Shown in pieces: positions 17,668 through 26,821 of a stretch of DNA of 64,000 nucleotides. The stretch's first letter is position 1. Every line of letters begins with the position of its first letter. The stretch comes from AP-15 sp963795485. GTDB taxonomy: Bacteria; Pseudomonadota; Alphaproteobacteria; ATCC43930; CGMCC-115725. The notes below the pieces were generated by a model. It was given only the letters and a program-made list of their open reading frames with translations, did not search any database and had not been told where the DNA came from. Both the position numbers and the translations under genes were made by a program. The stretch spans positions 26,765 to 90,764 of the forward strand of contig CAWCIL010000036.1 in assembly GCA_963795485.1 (NCBI GenBank). The letters run 5' to 3'.

Positions 17668-18606
17668 TCAAACCGAGGCGTGATGCACAAAGGACGGCGG
17701 GATCGGCTCGCCCCAAGGACCGTTGAGCGCATCGATCCCATGCAGACCGGGCAGAGCGTGCGCATTGAGCGTGTCGGTATCGGTCCAGTGCTCGTGCACA
17801 CGGCCCCAGGGGTCCTGCCAATAGTCGTAAATGTGGCTCCCGAGCTGATGCCGGCCGACGCCCCAAACATGGGTGTAACTCCTGGCCTTCAGGTGGTTGT
17901 GGCCAATCATCACGTCGTCGAAGTCCTGGACCTCGTAGGCCAAGTGATTGAGACCGGTTTTCTCGCCCTGAATGCAGAAAAAGACGTGGTGATCGACATA
18001 GGTCTCGCCGCGATCGAGGCGGTTGAACGAGCCGATCAAATTGTCCGGCGAGCCCGCGTAGACGTCATCCGATGCCAGAAGGCCGACCGTATCGCGATAC
18101 CAGGCGACCTTCCGGCGTAAATCGGTTGTCATCACCACGCCGTGACCGAGGCGCTTGACATGAGAGGGACCGCGCGGCGGCCGCTGAAGTTCGCCGTTAC
18201 GCGGCCGGCTAGCGCCCGAATTGACGGCCTGCCGCGGAACATCCAAGGCTGCGGTGGTCTCTATGCCGTGGACGACCTCGACGCCATGACCATCCGGGTC
18301 GGTCAGCCGCACCCGCATGCCGCCACCGGGCTCGTCGATGGACTCGATCCCAGAGGCGCCCGGGAGCCTTGCGAGGCGTTTCAGATCGTCGGGGTCGCTC
18401 ACGGCGAAGCCGAGGCCTAAAAAGCAGGGCTCGCCAAGCTCGGTGATGTGGCTGTGCCGCGTCGGATCAGTGCCGCGCATATAGAGCGCCGTCCTGGTTC
18501 GCGCGGCGCGCACCATGCCGAACTCGGACAGAAACGCTTCGGCCAGGTCGAGATCGGGCGACCGCAATCGCCCGTACAGAAATTCGCCCACCTTGATCGC
18601 CGGCAT
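17668..18606 (-). CDS. VOC-family extradiol-dioxygenase-like protein, 312 aa
   Basis: Two vicinal-oxygen-chelate modules. The second keeps metal-ligand candidates: His in RLGHGVV, His in TGLNHLAYEV and Glu in GRVHEHWTDTD, the pattern of Fe(II) extradiol (catechol 2,3-type) ring-cleavage enzymes. WYRDTVGLL and DPWGRVHEHW are typical. The ATG at 18606 begins the conserved MPAIKVGEFLYGRLR; longer upstream reading lacks homology and would cross the divergent LysR promoter. It is probably co-transcribed with azoR and regulated by the LysR gene that starts 112 bp away. Substrate unknown. Confidence 0.8.
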   Translation of the reverse strand: MPAIKVGEFLYGRLRSPDLDLAEAFLSEFGMVRAARTRTALYMRGTDPTRHSHITELGEPCFLGLGFAVSDPDDLKRLARLPGASGIESIDEPGGGMRVRLTDPDGHGVEVVHGIETTAALDVPRQAVNSGASRPRNGELQRPPRGPSHVKRLGHGVVMTTDLRRKVAWYRDTVGLLASDDVYAGSPDNLIGSFNRLDRGETYVDHHVFFCIQGEKTGLNHLAYEVQDFDDVMIGHNHLKARSYTHVWGVGRHQLGSHIYDYWQDPWGRVHEHWTDTDTLNAHALPGLHGIDALNGPWGEPIPPSFVHHASV

Positions 18607-18717
18607 GCTCGCCTTCCCGAATGTTGGCTGCTGAGATACGGGAAGAGGTAGTTCGTTGCCACAGGAGCGGCAGTCTTCTATTTTTGTAAAAGATTGTTCG
18701 CGAAAACGGAACAGCGA

Positions 18718-19641
18718 ATGAGCCTGTTTGACGACATGACGGTCTTCGTGCGAGCGGTCGAGGCCGAAAGTTTCTCGGGCGCCGCACGCCGGTTGGGCCT
18801 CGCCAAATCGGTGGTCAGCCGACGGATCGGCTCGCTCGAAGGCCGGCTCGGAACCAGCCTTTTCCACCGCACCACCCGTCGCCTAAGCCTTACCGAAACC
18901 GGGCATGCTTATTACGAGCGGGCACGAAATATCCTTGCCGATGTCGTCGAAGCCGAGGAGGCGGCGCGCCGGCTCCAGAGCGAACTCCGAGGCACCCTCA
19001 AAGTTGCCGCCCCAATGTCGTTCGGGCACTTGCACCTCTCGGCAGCGGTCGCCGACTTTCTGGTCGCGCATCCTCAGCTGGAGATCGACCTCGACCTCAA
19101 CGACCGCCGCGTCGATCTTGTCAGCGAGGGACATGATTTGGCGATACGCATCGGCAAGTTGGCCGACTCTTCCCTGATCGCGCGCCGACTGGCGCCATGC
19201 CGTCATGTGGTCTGCGCGAGCCCCGCCTATCTGCAAGCGCGCGGGGAGCCGCGCTCCCCGGAAGACCTGGATAGCGGCCGCCACGATTGCCTCGGCTATA
19301 GCAACCGTTCGGCCGCCGAGGAGTGGCGGTTCCGCGTCGACGGTGAATGGCGCGGCGTCCGAGAGCGGAAAACGCGACTGGGGGTCAATAACGGGGACGT
19401 GCTGCGCGACGCCGCGATCAAGGGTGTCGGGCTTGTCGTGCTGCCAACGTTCATCGTCGGCGAGGCGCTGCGGTGCGGCGCGCTCAAAGCCGTACTGCGC
19501 GACTTCGAGCTTGACGATCCCGCCATTTATGCGGTTTGGGCGCCCAATCGCGCCCTATCGGCAAAGGTTCGGGCTTTCGTCGATTTCCTCGGTGAGCGCT
19601 TTGGCGGGACGCCATACTGGGATTCCGGCTTACCCTTGTGA
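18718..19641 (+). CDS. LysR-type transcriptional regulator, 307 aa
   Basis: The N-terminal winged helix (DMTVFVRAVEAESFSGAARR, then LAKSVVSRRIGSLEGRLGT) and the periplasmic-binding-like effector domain are complete. The ATG at 18718 starts the conserved MSLFDDM. It is divergent from the VOC/azoR pair with a 111-bp gap, the classical LysR arrangement, so it most likely controls that pair and itself. The downstream GST gene is on the same strand 156 bp away. Confidence 0.88.
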   Translation: MSLFDDMTVFVRAVEAESFSGAARRLGLAKSVVSRRIGSLEGRLGTSLFHRTTRRLSLTETGHAYYERARNILADVVEAEEAARRLQSELRGTLKVAAPMSFGHLHLSAAVADFLVAHPQLEIDLDLNDRRVDLVSEGHDLAIRIGKLADSSLIARRLAPCRHVVCASPAYLQARGEPRSPEDLDSGRHDCLGYSNRSAAEEWRFRVDGEWRGVRERKTRLGVNNGDVLRDAAIKGVGLVVLPTFIVGEALRCGALKAVLRDFELDDPAIYAVWAPNRALSAKVRAFVDFLGERFGGTPYWDSGLPL

Positions 19642-19797
19642 ACAGCGTCGCGAGCGCGGACGTGCGCGACCACGCCCTTTGATTGGTGCTGATCCGCGAA
19701 CACAAAGGTGCCGATTTAGGTCGTAGTCTTCCAAGCGAGAACACCTTAAAGGCTCTCCCGTGGTTTGCGGACGCGAGCCGGTTTTGAGGGTAACGCC

Positions 19798-20829
19798 ATG
19801 GGCCTTCTTGTCGATGGTCAGCGGACTGACCGTTGGTACGACACACCCGCAAGCGGGGGGCGCTTTCAGCGCCAAGAAAGCGCGTTTCGAAATTGGGTGA
19901 CGCCCGACGGGGCGCCTGGGCCGACCGGCGAAGGCGGCTTCAAAGCCGAGCCCGGACGCTACCACCTCTACGTCTTGCTCGCCTGCCCCTGGGCGCACCG
20001 CACCCTGATTTTTCGGGTCCTGAAAGGGCTTGAGAACGACATTTCGCTGTCGGTCACGCACTGGTTGATGGACGAGCATGGCTGGACCTTCGATCACGGT
20101 CCTGGTGTGGTTCCCGACCCGATCAGCGGAGCCGAGTGTCACTACGAGGTCTATCTCCGGTCGAACCCGACCTATACCGGCCGGGTCACGGTTCCCGTGC
20201 TCTGGGACAAAAAGCGCAACGTCATCGTCTCAAACGAGTCGTCGGAAATCATCCGCATGAATTCCGCGTTCGACGGCATCGGCGCGACACCAGGCGATTA
20301 TTATCCGATTGCGTTGCGAGAGGAGATCGATGCCGTCAACGCACGCGTCTACGCGACCGTCAACAACGGCGTTTACAGAGCCGGCTTCGCGACGACGCAG
20401 AACGCCTACGAGGAGGCGGTGCGCCCGCTCTTCGCGACGTTCGACTGGCTGGAACAGCGGCTGGCGGGCAGCCGGTATCTCTGCGGCAACCGGCTGACCG
20501 AGGCGGATTGGCGCCTCTTCACGACGCTGGTGCGTTTTGACTCGGTCTACTTCAGCCATTTCAAATGCAATCTGAAGCGGCTCGTCGACTATCCGAACCT
20601 TTGGGATTACGCCCGCGAGCTGTTCCAATATCCCGGTGTCGCCGCGACCGTCGATTTTACCCACATCAAGCGGCACTACTATCAGAGCCACAAATCGATC
20701 AACCCGACCGCCATCGTCCCGGCCGGGCCCGAGCTCGATTTTTCTCGCCCCACACTCGCGAGTTTTTGCCCGCTTAGCGCGCAAACAGGAGGCGTCACCT
20801 TTAAGCACCATCCCCGGAGGAACGCATGA
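19798..20829 (+). CDS. Omega-class glutathione S-transferase / glutathionyl-hydroquinone reductase-like
   Basis: 343 aa with the family motif LACPWAHRTL (catalytic Cys at residue 63), SNESSEIIRM (glutathione gamma-Glu site) and a C-terminal helical domain containing RLTEADWRLFTTLVRFD. This is the ECM4/YqjG/PcpF type, which removes glutathione from glutathionyl-hydroquinones. Its position beside azoreductase, dioxygenase-like and aromatic hydroxylase genes supports a role in quinone metabolism. The stop overlaps the next gene's start (ATGA). Confidence 0.88.
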   Translation: MGLLVDGQRTDRWYDTPASGGRFQRQESAFRNWVTPDGAPGPTGEGGFKAEPGRYHLYVLLACPWAHRTLIFRVLKGLENDISLSVTHWLMDEHGWTFDHGPGVVPDPISGAECHYEVYLRSNPTYTGRVTVPVLWDKKRNVIVSNESSEIIRMNSAFDGIGATPGDYYPIALREEIDAVNARVYATVNNGVYRAGFATTQNAYEEAVRPLFATFDWLEQRLAGSRYLCGNRLTEADWRLFTTLVRFDSVYFSHFKCNLKRLVDYPNLWDYARELFQYPGVAATVDFTHIKRHYYQSHKSINPTAIVPAGPELDFSRPTLASFCPLSAQTGGVTFKHHPRRNA

Positions 20830-21287
20830 GCGCACCGACACCGAAGGAAATCACCGAGCTCTCCAAGGAGCGCGGGTACCTTGCGAAGCAGCTTTACGTG
20901 ATCTTCACCACGCCGGCCAATGGCATCGCTCCGGTGATGGAGAACTTGCAACAGCATCTGGACTATCAAGAATTGCTGGAACGCAGAGGCGTCATGTTCG
21001 CCGCCGGGCCCCATTGGAGCGATGACGAACAGCGCTGGGACGGCGACGGCATGGTGGTGGTCCGTGCCGCCTCGCTGGCCGAGGCCGAGGCCATCGCCAA
21101 GGAGGATCCGATGCACGCCAGCGGCGCGCGCCGCTATCGCGTCCGTCCCTGGCTGGTTAACGAAGGGACGATGTCGGTCAAGCTCAATTTTGCCAGTGGA
21201 GTGGAAGGTTCGAGCTTGTCTGAGTCCGCTTCGGGCGAACGAGCCAGAGATTATTCGGCTCGCCCGCATAGAGCTTACGCTCGATAG
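20826..21287 (+). CDS. YCII-related (YciI-like) protein, 153 aa
   Basis: A ferredoxin-fold YCII domain: KQLYVIFTTPANGIAPVMEN, HLDYQELLERRGVMFAAGPH and SLAEAEAIAKEDPMHASGAR, with the Asp-Pro-His of the putative active site. Such proteins are often small lyases or dehalogenating partners in chloroaromatic pathways. The start overlaps the GST stop by 4 bases, so the two are translationally coupled. The last ~35 residues, after SVKLNFASG, are not part of the family core. Confidence 0.8.
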   Translation: MSAPTPKEITELSKERGYLAKQLYVIFTTPANGIAPVMENLQQHLDYQELLERRGVMFAAGPHWSDDEQRWDGDGMVVVRAASLAEAEAIAKEDPMHASGARRYRVRPWLVNEGTMSVKLNFASGVEGSSLSESASGERARDYSARPHRAYAR

Positions 21288-21367
21288 CCGCTCCTCTGGC
21301 GACTGGCGACGCATACGTTCGGAGTACGTGCAAAGGGAAAGCCACCCCGGAGCAGTGGGAGAAAAGA

Positions 21368-21819
21368 ATGTCCACAACCACCATCGACCATGTTGGGCGA
21401 CCACGCGCGCGCTCCTCGGTGACGAAGCTGAGTGTCGCTGGCGCGATCTGCTTTGTGCTGTGGGGTGCCTGCACCTGATGGCGGCCTATGCCGTCTACCG
21501 CGTGGGCGCCGCGCTCGCGCCGGGAATGGCGCAGGCGCGCGTCTTTCAGGATTCCTGGAACCTGCTGTTTTTCGGCGTAACGGGTATCGCCGTCGCCCTG
21601 ACGCTGAATATCAGAAACAGCATGTCGGGTTACTGGATCAATTTCGGCGTCCTCGCCTTGGCCGATACGGGTCTCATTTTTTTCGTGCTTATCCCGGGAT
21701 ACATGTCGCTTTGGCCCGGCGTCGCAGGCCCGGTGCTATGGATCCTCGGTTGGGTGTTCACCACGCTTGCTTACTTTCGCCCAGCGCCGGTGAGAGGGGA
21801 CATCGACCCGGCGGCCTGA
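21368..21819 (+). pseudogene. Small four-helix membrane protein, one frameshift
   Basis: From the ATG at 21368 the frame reads MSTTTIDHVGRPRARSSVTK and a first hydrophobic segment (VAGAICFVLWGAC), then stops. The adjacent frame continues from about 21470 as LHLMAAYAVYRVGAAL, with three more hydrophobic segments (NLLFFGVTGIAVALTL, FGVLALADTGLIFFVLI, VAGPVLWILGWVFTTLAYF) to 21819. A one-base slip explains the split. No function is known. It follows the YCII gene in the same direction. Confidence 0.65.
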
Positions 21820-21849
21820 GATGCGCGCATCGGCGTAGCTCACCGCTCT

Positions 21850-22314
21850 TCAGGATCGTCCATTTTGCATGAAATCGTCGGTGAATCGCCGCAGCAACCG
21901 CGTCAGCTCTTTCAAATCCTCCTCGCTCCAGTCTGCGAGCGCCCTCTGCGCCAGCCGCTCGCGCGCCGCGTCGAATAATTCGGACACGGCTTGGCCCTTC
22001 TCGCTCACGACCGCCTCGGTCACGCGGCGATCGGTTTTGCCCGACTGCCGGGTGATCAAGTCGAGACTTTCCAGCTTCGCCACCTGCCGGCTGACCGTCG
22101 TGTAATCGCGGCCAACCAGGTCCGCCAATTCGCCGACGCCGAGCGGTCCGCGGCGCTGGATCCGCACCAGCAGCGGAAACAGCGCGCGATCGAGCGACAC
22201 GCCGGCTTCGCGCAGCAGGATCGCATCGTTCTGGGGTCGGTTGAAGAACCCGACCAGATCGATCAGCACCTCGTGCAGCGGGCGCAGGAATTTCCGGATA
22301 TGTGTATTTCGCAC
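21850..22314 (-). CDS. MarR-family transcriptional regulator
   Basis: A winged-helix MarR protein (LGVGELADLVGRDYTTVSRQ, recognition helix; KLESLDLITRQSGKTDRRV, wing). The frame stays open to a GTG at 22362, but that start would lie inside the palindrome at 22350-22362. The GTG at 22314, preceded by AAGGAG, gives a more natural N-terminus (VRNTHIRKFLRPLHEVLIDL). The gene is divergent from the flavin hydroxylase at 22380 and probably represses it until an aromatic ligand binds. Confidence 0.82.
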   Translation of the reverse strand: MRNTHIRKFLRPLHEVLIDLVGFFNRPQNDAILLREAGVSLDRALFPLLVRIQRRGPLGVGELADLVGRDYTTVSRQVAKLESLDLITRQSGKTDRRVTEAVVSEKGQAVSELFDAARERLAQRALADWSEEDLKELTRLLRRFTDDFMQNGRS

Positions 22315-22349
22315 TTTTCTCCTTGACGGGTCGCCTGGGTCGTTTATAT

Positions 22350-22362
22350 GTGTATCATACAC
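22350..22362. promoter_or_regulatory. 13-bp perfect palindrome between marR and flavin hydroxylase, candidate MarR operator
   Basis: GTGTATCATACAC reads the same on both strands except for its central base. It lies 18 bp before the hydroxylase ATG and in front of the preferred marR start, where a repressor would block both genes. Binding by the adjacent MarR is inferred. Confidence 0.6.
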
Positions 22363-22379
22363 TCTTATGGGGCTGCGTC

Positions 22380-23870
22380 ATGACGAAACAAACGTCCACC
22401 GACGTGTTGATCTGCGGTGCCGGCGCGGCCGGACTGTCACTTGCGATCGACCTTGCCCGGCGCGGCGTCGATTTCCGGCTGATCGAGAAAGCGGAAACGC
22501 CTTTTGCGGGCTCGCGCGGCAAGGGTATCCAGCCGCGCAGCCAGGAGATATTCGAAGATTACGGCATCGTCGACCGGCTGTTTGCGACCGGAGGCCCCTA
22601 TCCGCCGATCCGCGGGTACAACCCGGACGGCAGTTTTGTCGATTCACCTTTTGGCGATGCCCGTGGTCCGACCCCGGCCGAGCCGTATTCCGCTCCGCTG
22701 ATGGTGCCCCAATTTCTAACCGAGGCGGTGATGCGCGAGCGCCTCGCCGAACTCGGCCACCAGCCGGAATTCGGGCGGGAATTGACCGGCTTCTCACAGG
22801 ATGCCGAGGGGGTCACGGCGCGGGTCGGAAATGAGCTCGTTCGTGCACGCTATCTTGTTGGCGCAGATGGCGGTCGAAGCTTGGTGCGGCATGTGCTCGG
22901 CGTTGACTTCCCGGGCGAAACGCTGGGGTCGCGCGCCGTTGTGGCGGATGTCGAGCTGGAGGGACTCAGCACAGACGCCTGGCACCGCTTCGGCTTGGGA
23001 TCTCAGCAGATTTCGTTGTGCCCTCTTGCCGGGACGCCCCTTTTTCAAATCCAGGCACCGGTGCCGCTTGAGGGCGATGTCGATCTCAGCGCCAGGGGAC
23101 TGACGGCACTGGTCGCCGAACGGGCCGAAAAGAAGATCGCGGTCCACTCGGTCATTTGGGTCTCTGTCTATTCGATGAGCGCGCGGCTTGCCGACCGCTA
23201 CCGGGTCGGCCGCGTATTCCTCGCCGGCGATGCCGGGCATACCCATCCGCCGACCGGCGGCCAAGGCCTGAACACCAGCGTGCAGGACGGCTACAACCTC
23301 GGTTGGAAGCTCGCAGCCGTGCTGCACGGCGCGGCCGAGCAACTCTTGGCAACGTATGACGAGGAGCGGCGCCCGATCGCGGCCGGCATGCTCGGGATGG
23401 CGGCACGACTGCTGGACGAGATGAAACAAGGAACGATATGGCGCGGCCGCGAGACGCGACAGTTGGATCTCGGATACACCGGCAGTTCGCTGGCGCTGCA
23501 GACAAGCGGACGGGACGGCTTGCAGGCTGGCGACCGGGCCCCTGATGCGCCGATGCGCAGCGCGGCGGGCCAGGCGACCCGCCTGTTTTTGCTGTTCCAG
23601 GGCCCGCACTGGACATTGCTCGGCTACGAAGCTGATCGTACTGCCATCGCGCCGCGGTCAGGACTACGTGTCCGTATTATCGGTTCGCGCGGCGATCTGG
23701 TCGATGATGGCGGTCATTTCCACGACGCTTATGGCCTGTCACCAGGCCAATGGGTGCTGATCCGGCCGGACGGCTATGTCGGCGCCATCGTCGGGACCGC
23801 GGAGATACCAGCGCTTGAGCGGTATCTCGCACAGGTTGGAATACCACCCTCGCAGCGGCCATACGGGTAG
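22380..23870 (+). CDS. FAD-dependent aromatic hydroxylase, PheA/TfdB family, 496 aa
   Basis: A class-A flavoprotein monooxygenase: GAGAAGL at residues 13-19 (FAD dinucleotide motif), LVGADGGRSLVR (DG motif), RVFLAGDAGHTHPPTGGQGL (GD motif binding the FAD ribityl chain) and a C-terminal thioredoxin-like domain typical of phenol and 2,4-dichlorophenol hydroxylases. It uses NAD(P)H and O2 to hydroxylate a ring. The ATG at 22380 matches the family start. Divergent MarR control fits a catabolic or detoxifying enzyme. Exact substrate unknown. Confidence 0.88.
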   Translation: MTKQTSTDVLICGAGAAGLSLAIDLARRGVDFRLIEKAETPFAGSRGKGIQPRSQEIFEDYGIVDRLFATGGPYPPIRGYNPDGSFVDSPFGDARGPTPAEPYSAPLMVPQFLTEAVMRERLAELGHQPEFGRELTGFSQDAEGVTARVGNELVRARYLVGADGGRSLVRHVLGVDFPGETLGSRAVVADVELEGLSTDAWHRFGLGSQQISLCPLAGTPLFQIQAPVPLEGDVDLSARGLTALVAERAEKKIAVHSVIWVSVYSMSARLADRYRVGRVFLAGDAGHTHPPTGGQGLNTSVQDGYNLGWKLAAVLHGAAEQLLATYDEERRPIAAGMLGMAARLLDEMKQGTIWRGRETRQLDLGYTGSSLALQTSGRDGLQAGDRAPDAPMRSAAGQATRLFLLFQGPHWTLLGYEADRTAIAPRSGLRVRIIGSRGDLVDDGGHFHDAYGLSPGQWVLIRPDGYVGAIVGTAEIPALERYLAQVGIPPSQRPYG

Positions 23871-23927
23871 GGCGCCCTTGGGCCTGGCTCCATTTGAGCC
23901 GCCGCTGCAGGCGCGCCATGTCGGGGA

Positions 23928-24404
23928 TTACTCGCCGGTCGCGGTGCCGAGTAGACCAGCGTTGGCGAATTCTCCGGCCTTCTGCGCAGAGAGATTCGGC
24001 GACCGCTCACGGGCGTATTGCCGTGGCGAACAGCCCATGACCCGCCTGAAGGCGGTGCTGAAGGCGCTGTCGGATTCGTAGCCGAGCGCCCGGCTGATGG
24101 CGGAAACGGCATCGCCGGACGTCAGTCTGTCGGCAGCCAGCAACATTCGCCAGCGGGTGAGATAATCGAGCGGCGGTTGACCGACCCTCGTTTTGAATTT
24201 CAGTGCAAAGGTCGATCGCGACATGCCGGCGTGCTCCGCGAGCTCCTGCAGGGTCCAGCCTCGGGCGGGATCGCCGTGCATGGCGGTCAGCGCCGCGCCG
24301 ATCTGTTTGTCCCCCAGGGCGAATAACGGTCGTTTGCCGGTCGCCCGGCGCCTATCTATTTTGCGACCCAAGTCGCTCGACGGTCCGACCGCCCATCCGG
24401 ACAA
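23928..24404 (-). pseudogene. AraC-family regulator, N-terminal domain missing
   Basis: Only the C-terminal double helix-turn-helix is present: WTLQELAEHAGMSRSTFALK, VGQPPLDYLTRWRMLLAADR and ALGYESDSAFSTAFRRVMG. The cupin-type effector domain that normally precedes it (about 180-200 aa) is absent. The first ~40 residues from 24404 are not conserved. This points to a deletion that fused unrelated DNA to the DNA-binding half. Confidence 0.7.
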
Positions 24405-24448
24405 CGGACATTTCGTGATGGCTGCGGTCGGGCGGTTTTGCGCCCGTG

Positions 24449-24535
24449 TCAGGTGGCCGCGGACCTCTCACCAAGTCCATAATTGCCGATCGCTTCAACG
24501 AGAAAATCGATGAACACGCGCACACGCAACGGAGC
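24449..24535 (-). pseudogene. C-terminal remnant of a LysR-type regulator
   Basis: The minus strand encodes APLRVRVFIDFLVEAIGNYG to a stop at 24449, the usual end of LysR effector domains. No further LysR homology is seen upstream (24536-24920), so only the last ~28 codons survive. It lies next to the truncated AraC gene, marking a deletion-prone junction. The rest of 24536-24922 shows nothing. Confidence 0.45.
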
Positions 24536-24922
24536 CCCTTCTATCGCTGGGTGGTGTCGCCCAATGTCGCCGGCTGCTGCGCGTCGGCGCTTGCTGTGAG
24601 GGCGGTCTGCCGAAAGCCAGACGGCGCGCTGCGCTATCAAGATAGACCGAGGCTGAGCGTGGCGGTCATCGCCCATAATATGCGGGCCGCTCGGGTGTGA
24701 TCGAAGCTTGAACCGGGGGCAAGGATGGCGCGACGAGAGTCGGGATCTCGCTCACCAGCAATGCTGAGCTCCCACAAGCGCGCGATCACATTGAACCTGA
24801 GGCATGAGCGCGGCCGCGCTCGAGCCGCCGCGTATCGCCGATCACCCCGTGATCGCGATTAGCAGGAGTTGCCCCCGAACATCGGGCAACGCTGAGCCGT
24901 CTCCGGCAGGATCGGTCTCGCC

Positions 24923-25903
24923 CTACGTCCGCAGCACAATATTGGCAAGTTCCTCGCCTCGAATGAAGCGGTCGAGGTTGCCGGCCAGGTGCCCCCAGCG
25001 GCGTTCGGCGGTGCCCTCGGTAAAACCCGAGCAATGCGGGGTCATCAGGACATTCGGCAGGTCCTGGAACGGATATCTCGAGGGACGCCGATCGGGGTGT
25101 GCCGGTTCCCAGTGGCGCCACCACACGTCAAGCGCGGCACCGCCCAGTCGGTTTCCACTTAGCGCGCGGTATAGCGCTTCCTCCTCGACGATCGCCGCCC
25201 GCCCGATATTGATCAGCAGCGCAGTCGGCCGCATCAGGGACAGGCGCCGGGCGTCGATAAGCCCGCGGGTCTCCGGCCCGAGGCCCGCGGCAACAACCAG
25301 GACGTCGCATTGCGGCAGCATCCGATCGAGTTCGATCAGGGAATAAATCTGCGATGCAGCCCCTCCGTGTGTGACCGGGCTGCGATTGGCGGCGACAACC
25401 TTGCAGCCGAATGCGGCCGCACGGCTGGCAACTTCGCGGCCGATCCGGCCGTAGCCGATGATGCCGATCGTCTTGCCGAAGATTTCTCCGTGCGGCGATC
25501 CACCAGCCGGTTGGTGCGCCACCCATGATCCGGCGCGAAACTCGCTCGCCGTGCTGAACAGCCGCAGGGTCAGCGCCAGTGTCGTTGCCAGCACATATTC
25601 GGCGATCGCCGGTTCGTGGCCGAAGACGTTGCAGACGGCGATGCCGCGCGGCAGCGCCGGCACATCAATCATATCGATGCCAGCGGTGGCCGCTTGCAGC
25701 AGCCTGACCCGCGACGCCTCGGGAAATTCCTTCCGCCAGATATGGCCGACGACGATCTCCGCGTCAGCCAAGGCCGGGATCAGCCGCTGCATGTCGGCGA
25801 GATCGGCAAGAATGGTGTGGTCGGCCTTCTCGGTCATCTTGCCGAGGATGAGTGGCGCGACCCGCGCCGCCAGGCCACCGAGAAACAAGGTCTTCATGTG
25901 CAT
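24923..25903 (-). CDS. D-isomer-specific 2-hydroxyacid dehydrogenase, 326 aa
   Basis: The NAD-binding domain has GKTIGIIGYGRIGREVASRA (GxGxxG) and the active-site set is present: Arg in LLINIGRAAIVEEEAL, a following Glu, and His in LMTPHCSGFTEGT. Residues 1-100 form the N-terminal half of the catalytic domain. Such enzymes interconvert 2-oxo and D-2-hydroxy acids with NAD(P). The gene stands alone between a decayed stretch and a long intergenic region. Substrate unknown. Confidence 0.88.
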   Translation of the reverse strand: MHMKTLFLGGLAARVAPLILGKMTEKADHTILADLADMQRLIPALADAEIVVGHIWRKEFPEASRVRLLQAATAGIDMIDVPALPRGIAVCNVFGHEPAIAEYVLATTLALTLRLFSTASEFRAGSWVAHQPAGGSPHGEIFGKTIGIIGYGRIGREVASRAAAFGCKVVAANRSPVTHGGAASQIYSLIELDRMLPQCDVLVVAAGLGPETRGLIDARRLSLMRPTALLINIGRAAIVEEEALYRALSGNRLGGAALDVWWRHWEPAHPDRRPSRYPFQDLPNVLMTPHCSGFTEGTAERRWGHLAGNLDRFIRGEELANIVLRT

Positions 25904-26745
25904 CCGATCTTGTTAATGGATGATATTTTGCGGCCTACGAAATGACTCGAACAGGCCGATATCGGGATGGTGGCGGCCGACCCATGAGGGCATCAGCCTT
26001 GCGGTCTCCGCCTGGGTCAAGAGACGCGGAGAGCGCTGCATTTGCTTCGATCATGAGGGCGATGGATCAGATCCTTGGTGCGAGGCAAGGCAACTGCACG
26101 GTCCGGATTGATGCCTGACAGTCGCACTCGTTGCGTGATTTCAACGCGCGTGCCACCTTCATGGGGCTGGACCGAAAGCCAGCGGAGCAGAAATAGCGCC
26201 AATAGTTCCGATCTTGTTGGCGCAGCCTAAGCTGGTGGTACACACCATACAAACGAGCCCCCCGCGCTCTGTCTTTCGTCGCCCCCGCGAAAGCGGGGGT
26301 CCAGGGTTCCAAGCGAGGTGCGGGTTGCCCCTGTTCATGCCAGGGGCAGTCTGGGTACCCGCTTCCGCGGGTATGACGGCGAATTACATGGGTTACGAAT
26401 GTTAGAAGTGCACCACTAGGCAAAGGAATGAAGCCCACGCCCTTCGAGTTCTCGGGCCCCTACCACTCTCGGGGACGCAATCAATCTGCTTGTGTCGGAG
26501 CCCGCCCGATCGCCTCAGGCGACAACGGATAGTGGCGGTCGTCGGCAATGCCGTGTCTCGGCTCGTGGCGGGGCACGTACTGAGCGGGCGGGAGAAGCGG
26601 CCGACCTGCTCCGGCCCCTCTCCTGCCGGTGACACAGCTTGTTCCGACCTGGAAAGGCCGCACCGGCCCAGGCGGATCCATCCACGTATATTGGACATAT
26701 ATTGGAAAGGCCGCGGGGAGAAATATCCTATCTAATTGATCTTGT
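25904..26745. other. Long intergenic region with a repeat element and a possible gene remnant
   Basis: About 840 bp without an intact gene. The 26277-26380 segment is an inverted-repeat element (listed separately). At about 26080-26200 the minus strand encodes WLSVQPHEGGTRVEITQRV, which resembles a strand of SRPBCC/AHSA1-type proteins; this is weak evidence for a decayed fragment. The rest shows nothing. Confidence 0.4.
26277..26380. repeat. Small inverted-repeat (REP/MITE-like) intergenic element
   Basis: The left end carries the hairpin CCCCCGC-GAAA-GCGGGGG (26282-26299) followed by TCCAG. The right end carries TACCCGC-TTCC-GCGGGTA (26356-26373), preceded by CTGG. The two ends are imperfect inverted copies of each other (GTCGCCCCCGC... 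versus GTCATACCCGC...), so the ~104-bp unit is terminally repeated. Elements of the form ...CCCGC-loop-GCGGG... are common intergenic repeats in alphaproteobacteria. Confidence 0.7.
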
Positions 26746-26821
26746 TGGCGTCCCCAAGGGGATTCGAACCCCTGTTACCGCCGTGAAAGGGCGATGTCCT
26801 GGGCCTCTAGACGATGGGGAC
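26746..26821 (-). tRNA. tRNA-Glu (anticodon TTC)
   Basis: The minus strand folds as a full cloverleaf: acceptor GTCCCCA paired with TGGGGAC, anticodon loop CTTTCAC with TTC, T-arm AGGGGTTCGAATCCCCT, discriminator G and an encoded CCA at 26746-26748. Total 76 nt. It marks the border between the decayed accessory region to the left and conserved genes to the right. Confidence 0.95.

Noticed and set aside
26746..26821. tRNA-Glu as the attachment site of a genomic island covering 1-26.7 kb
   Set aside because: No repeated copy of the tRNA 3' end and no tyrosine integrase was found in the window, so the boundary is only suggestive.
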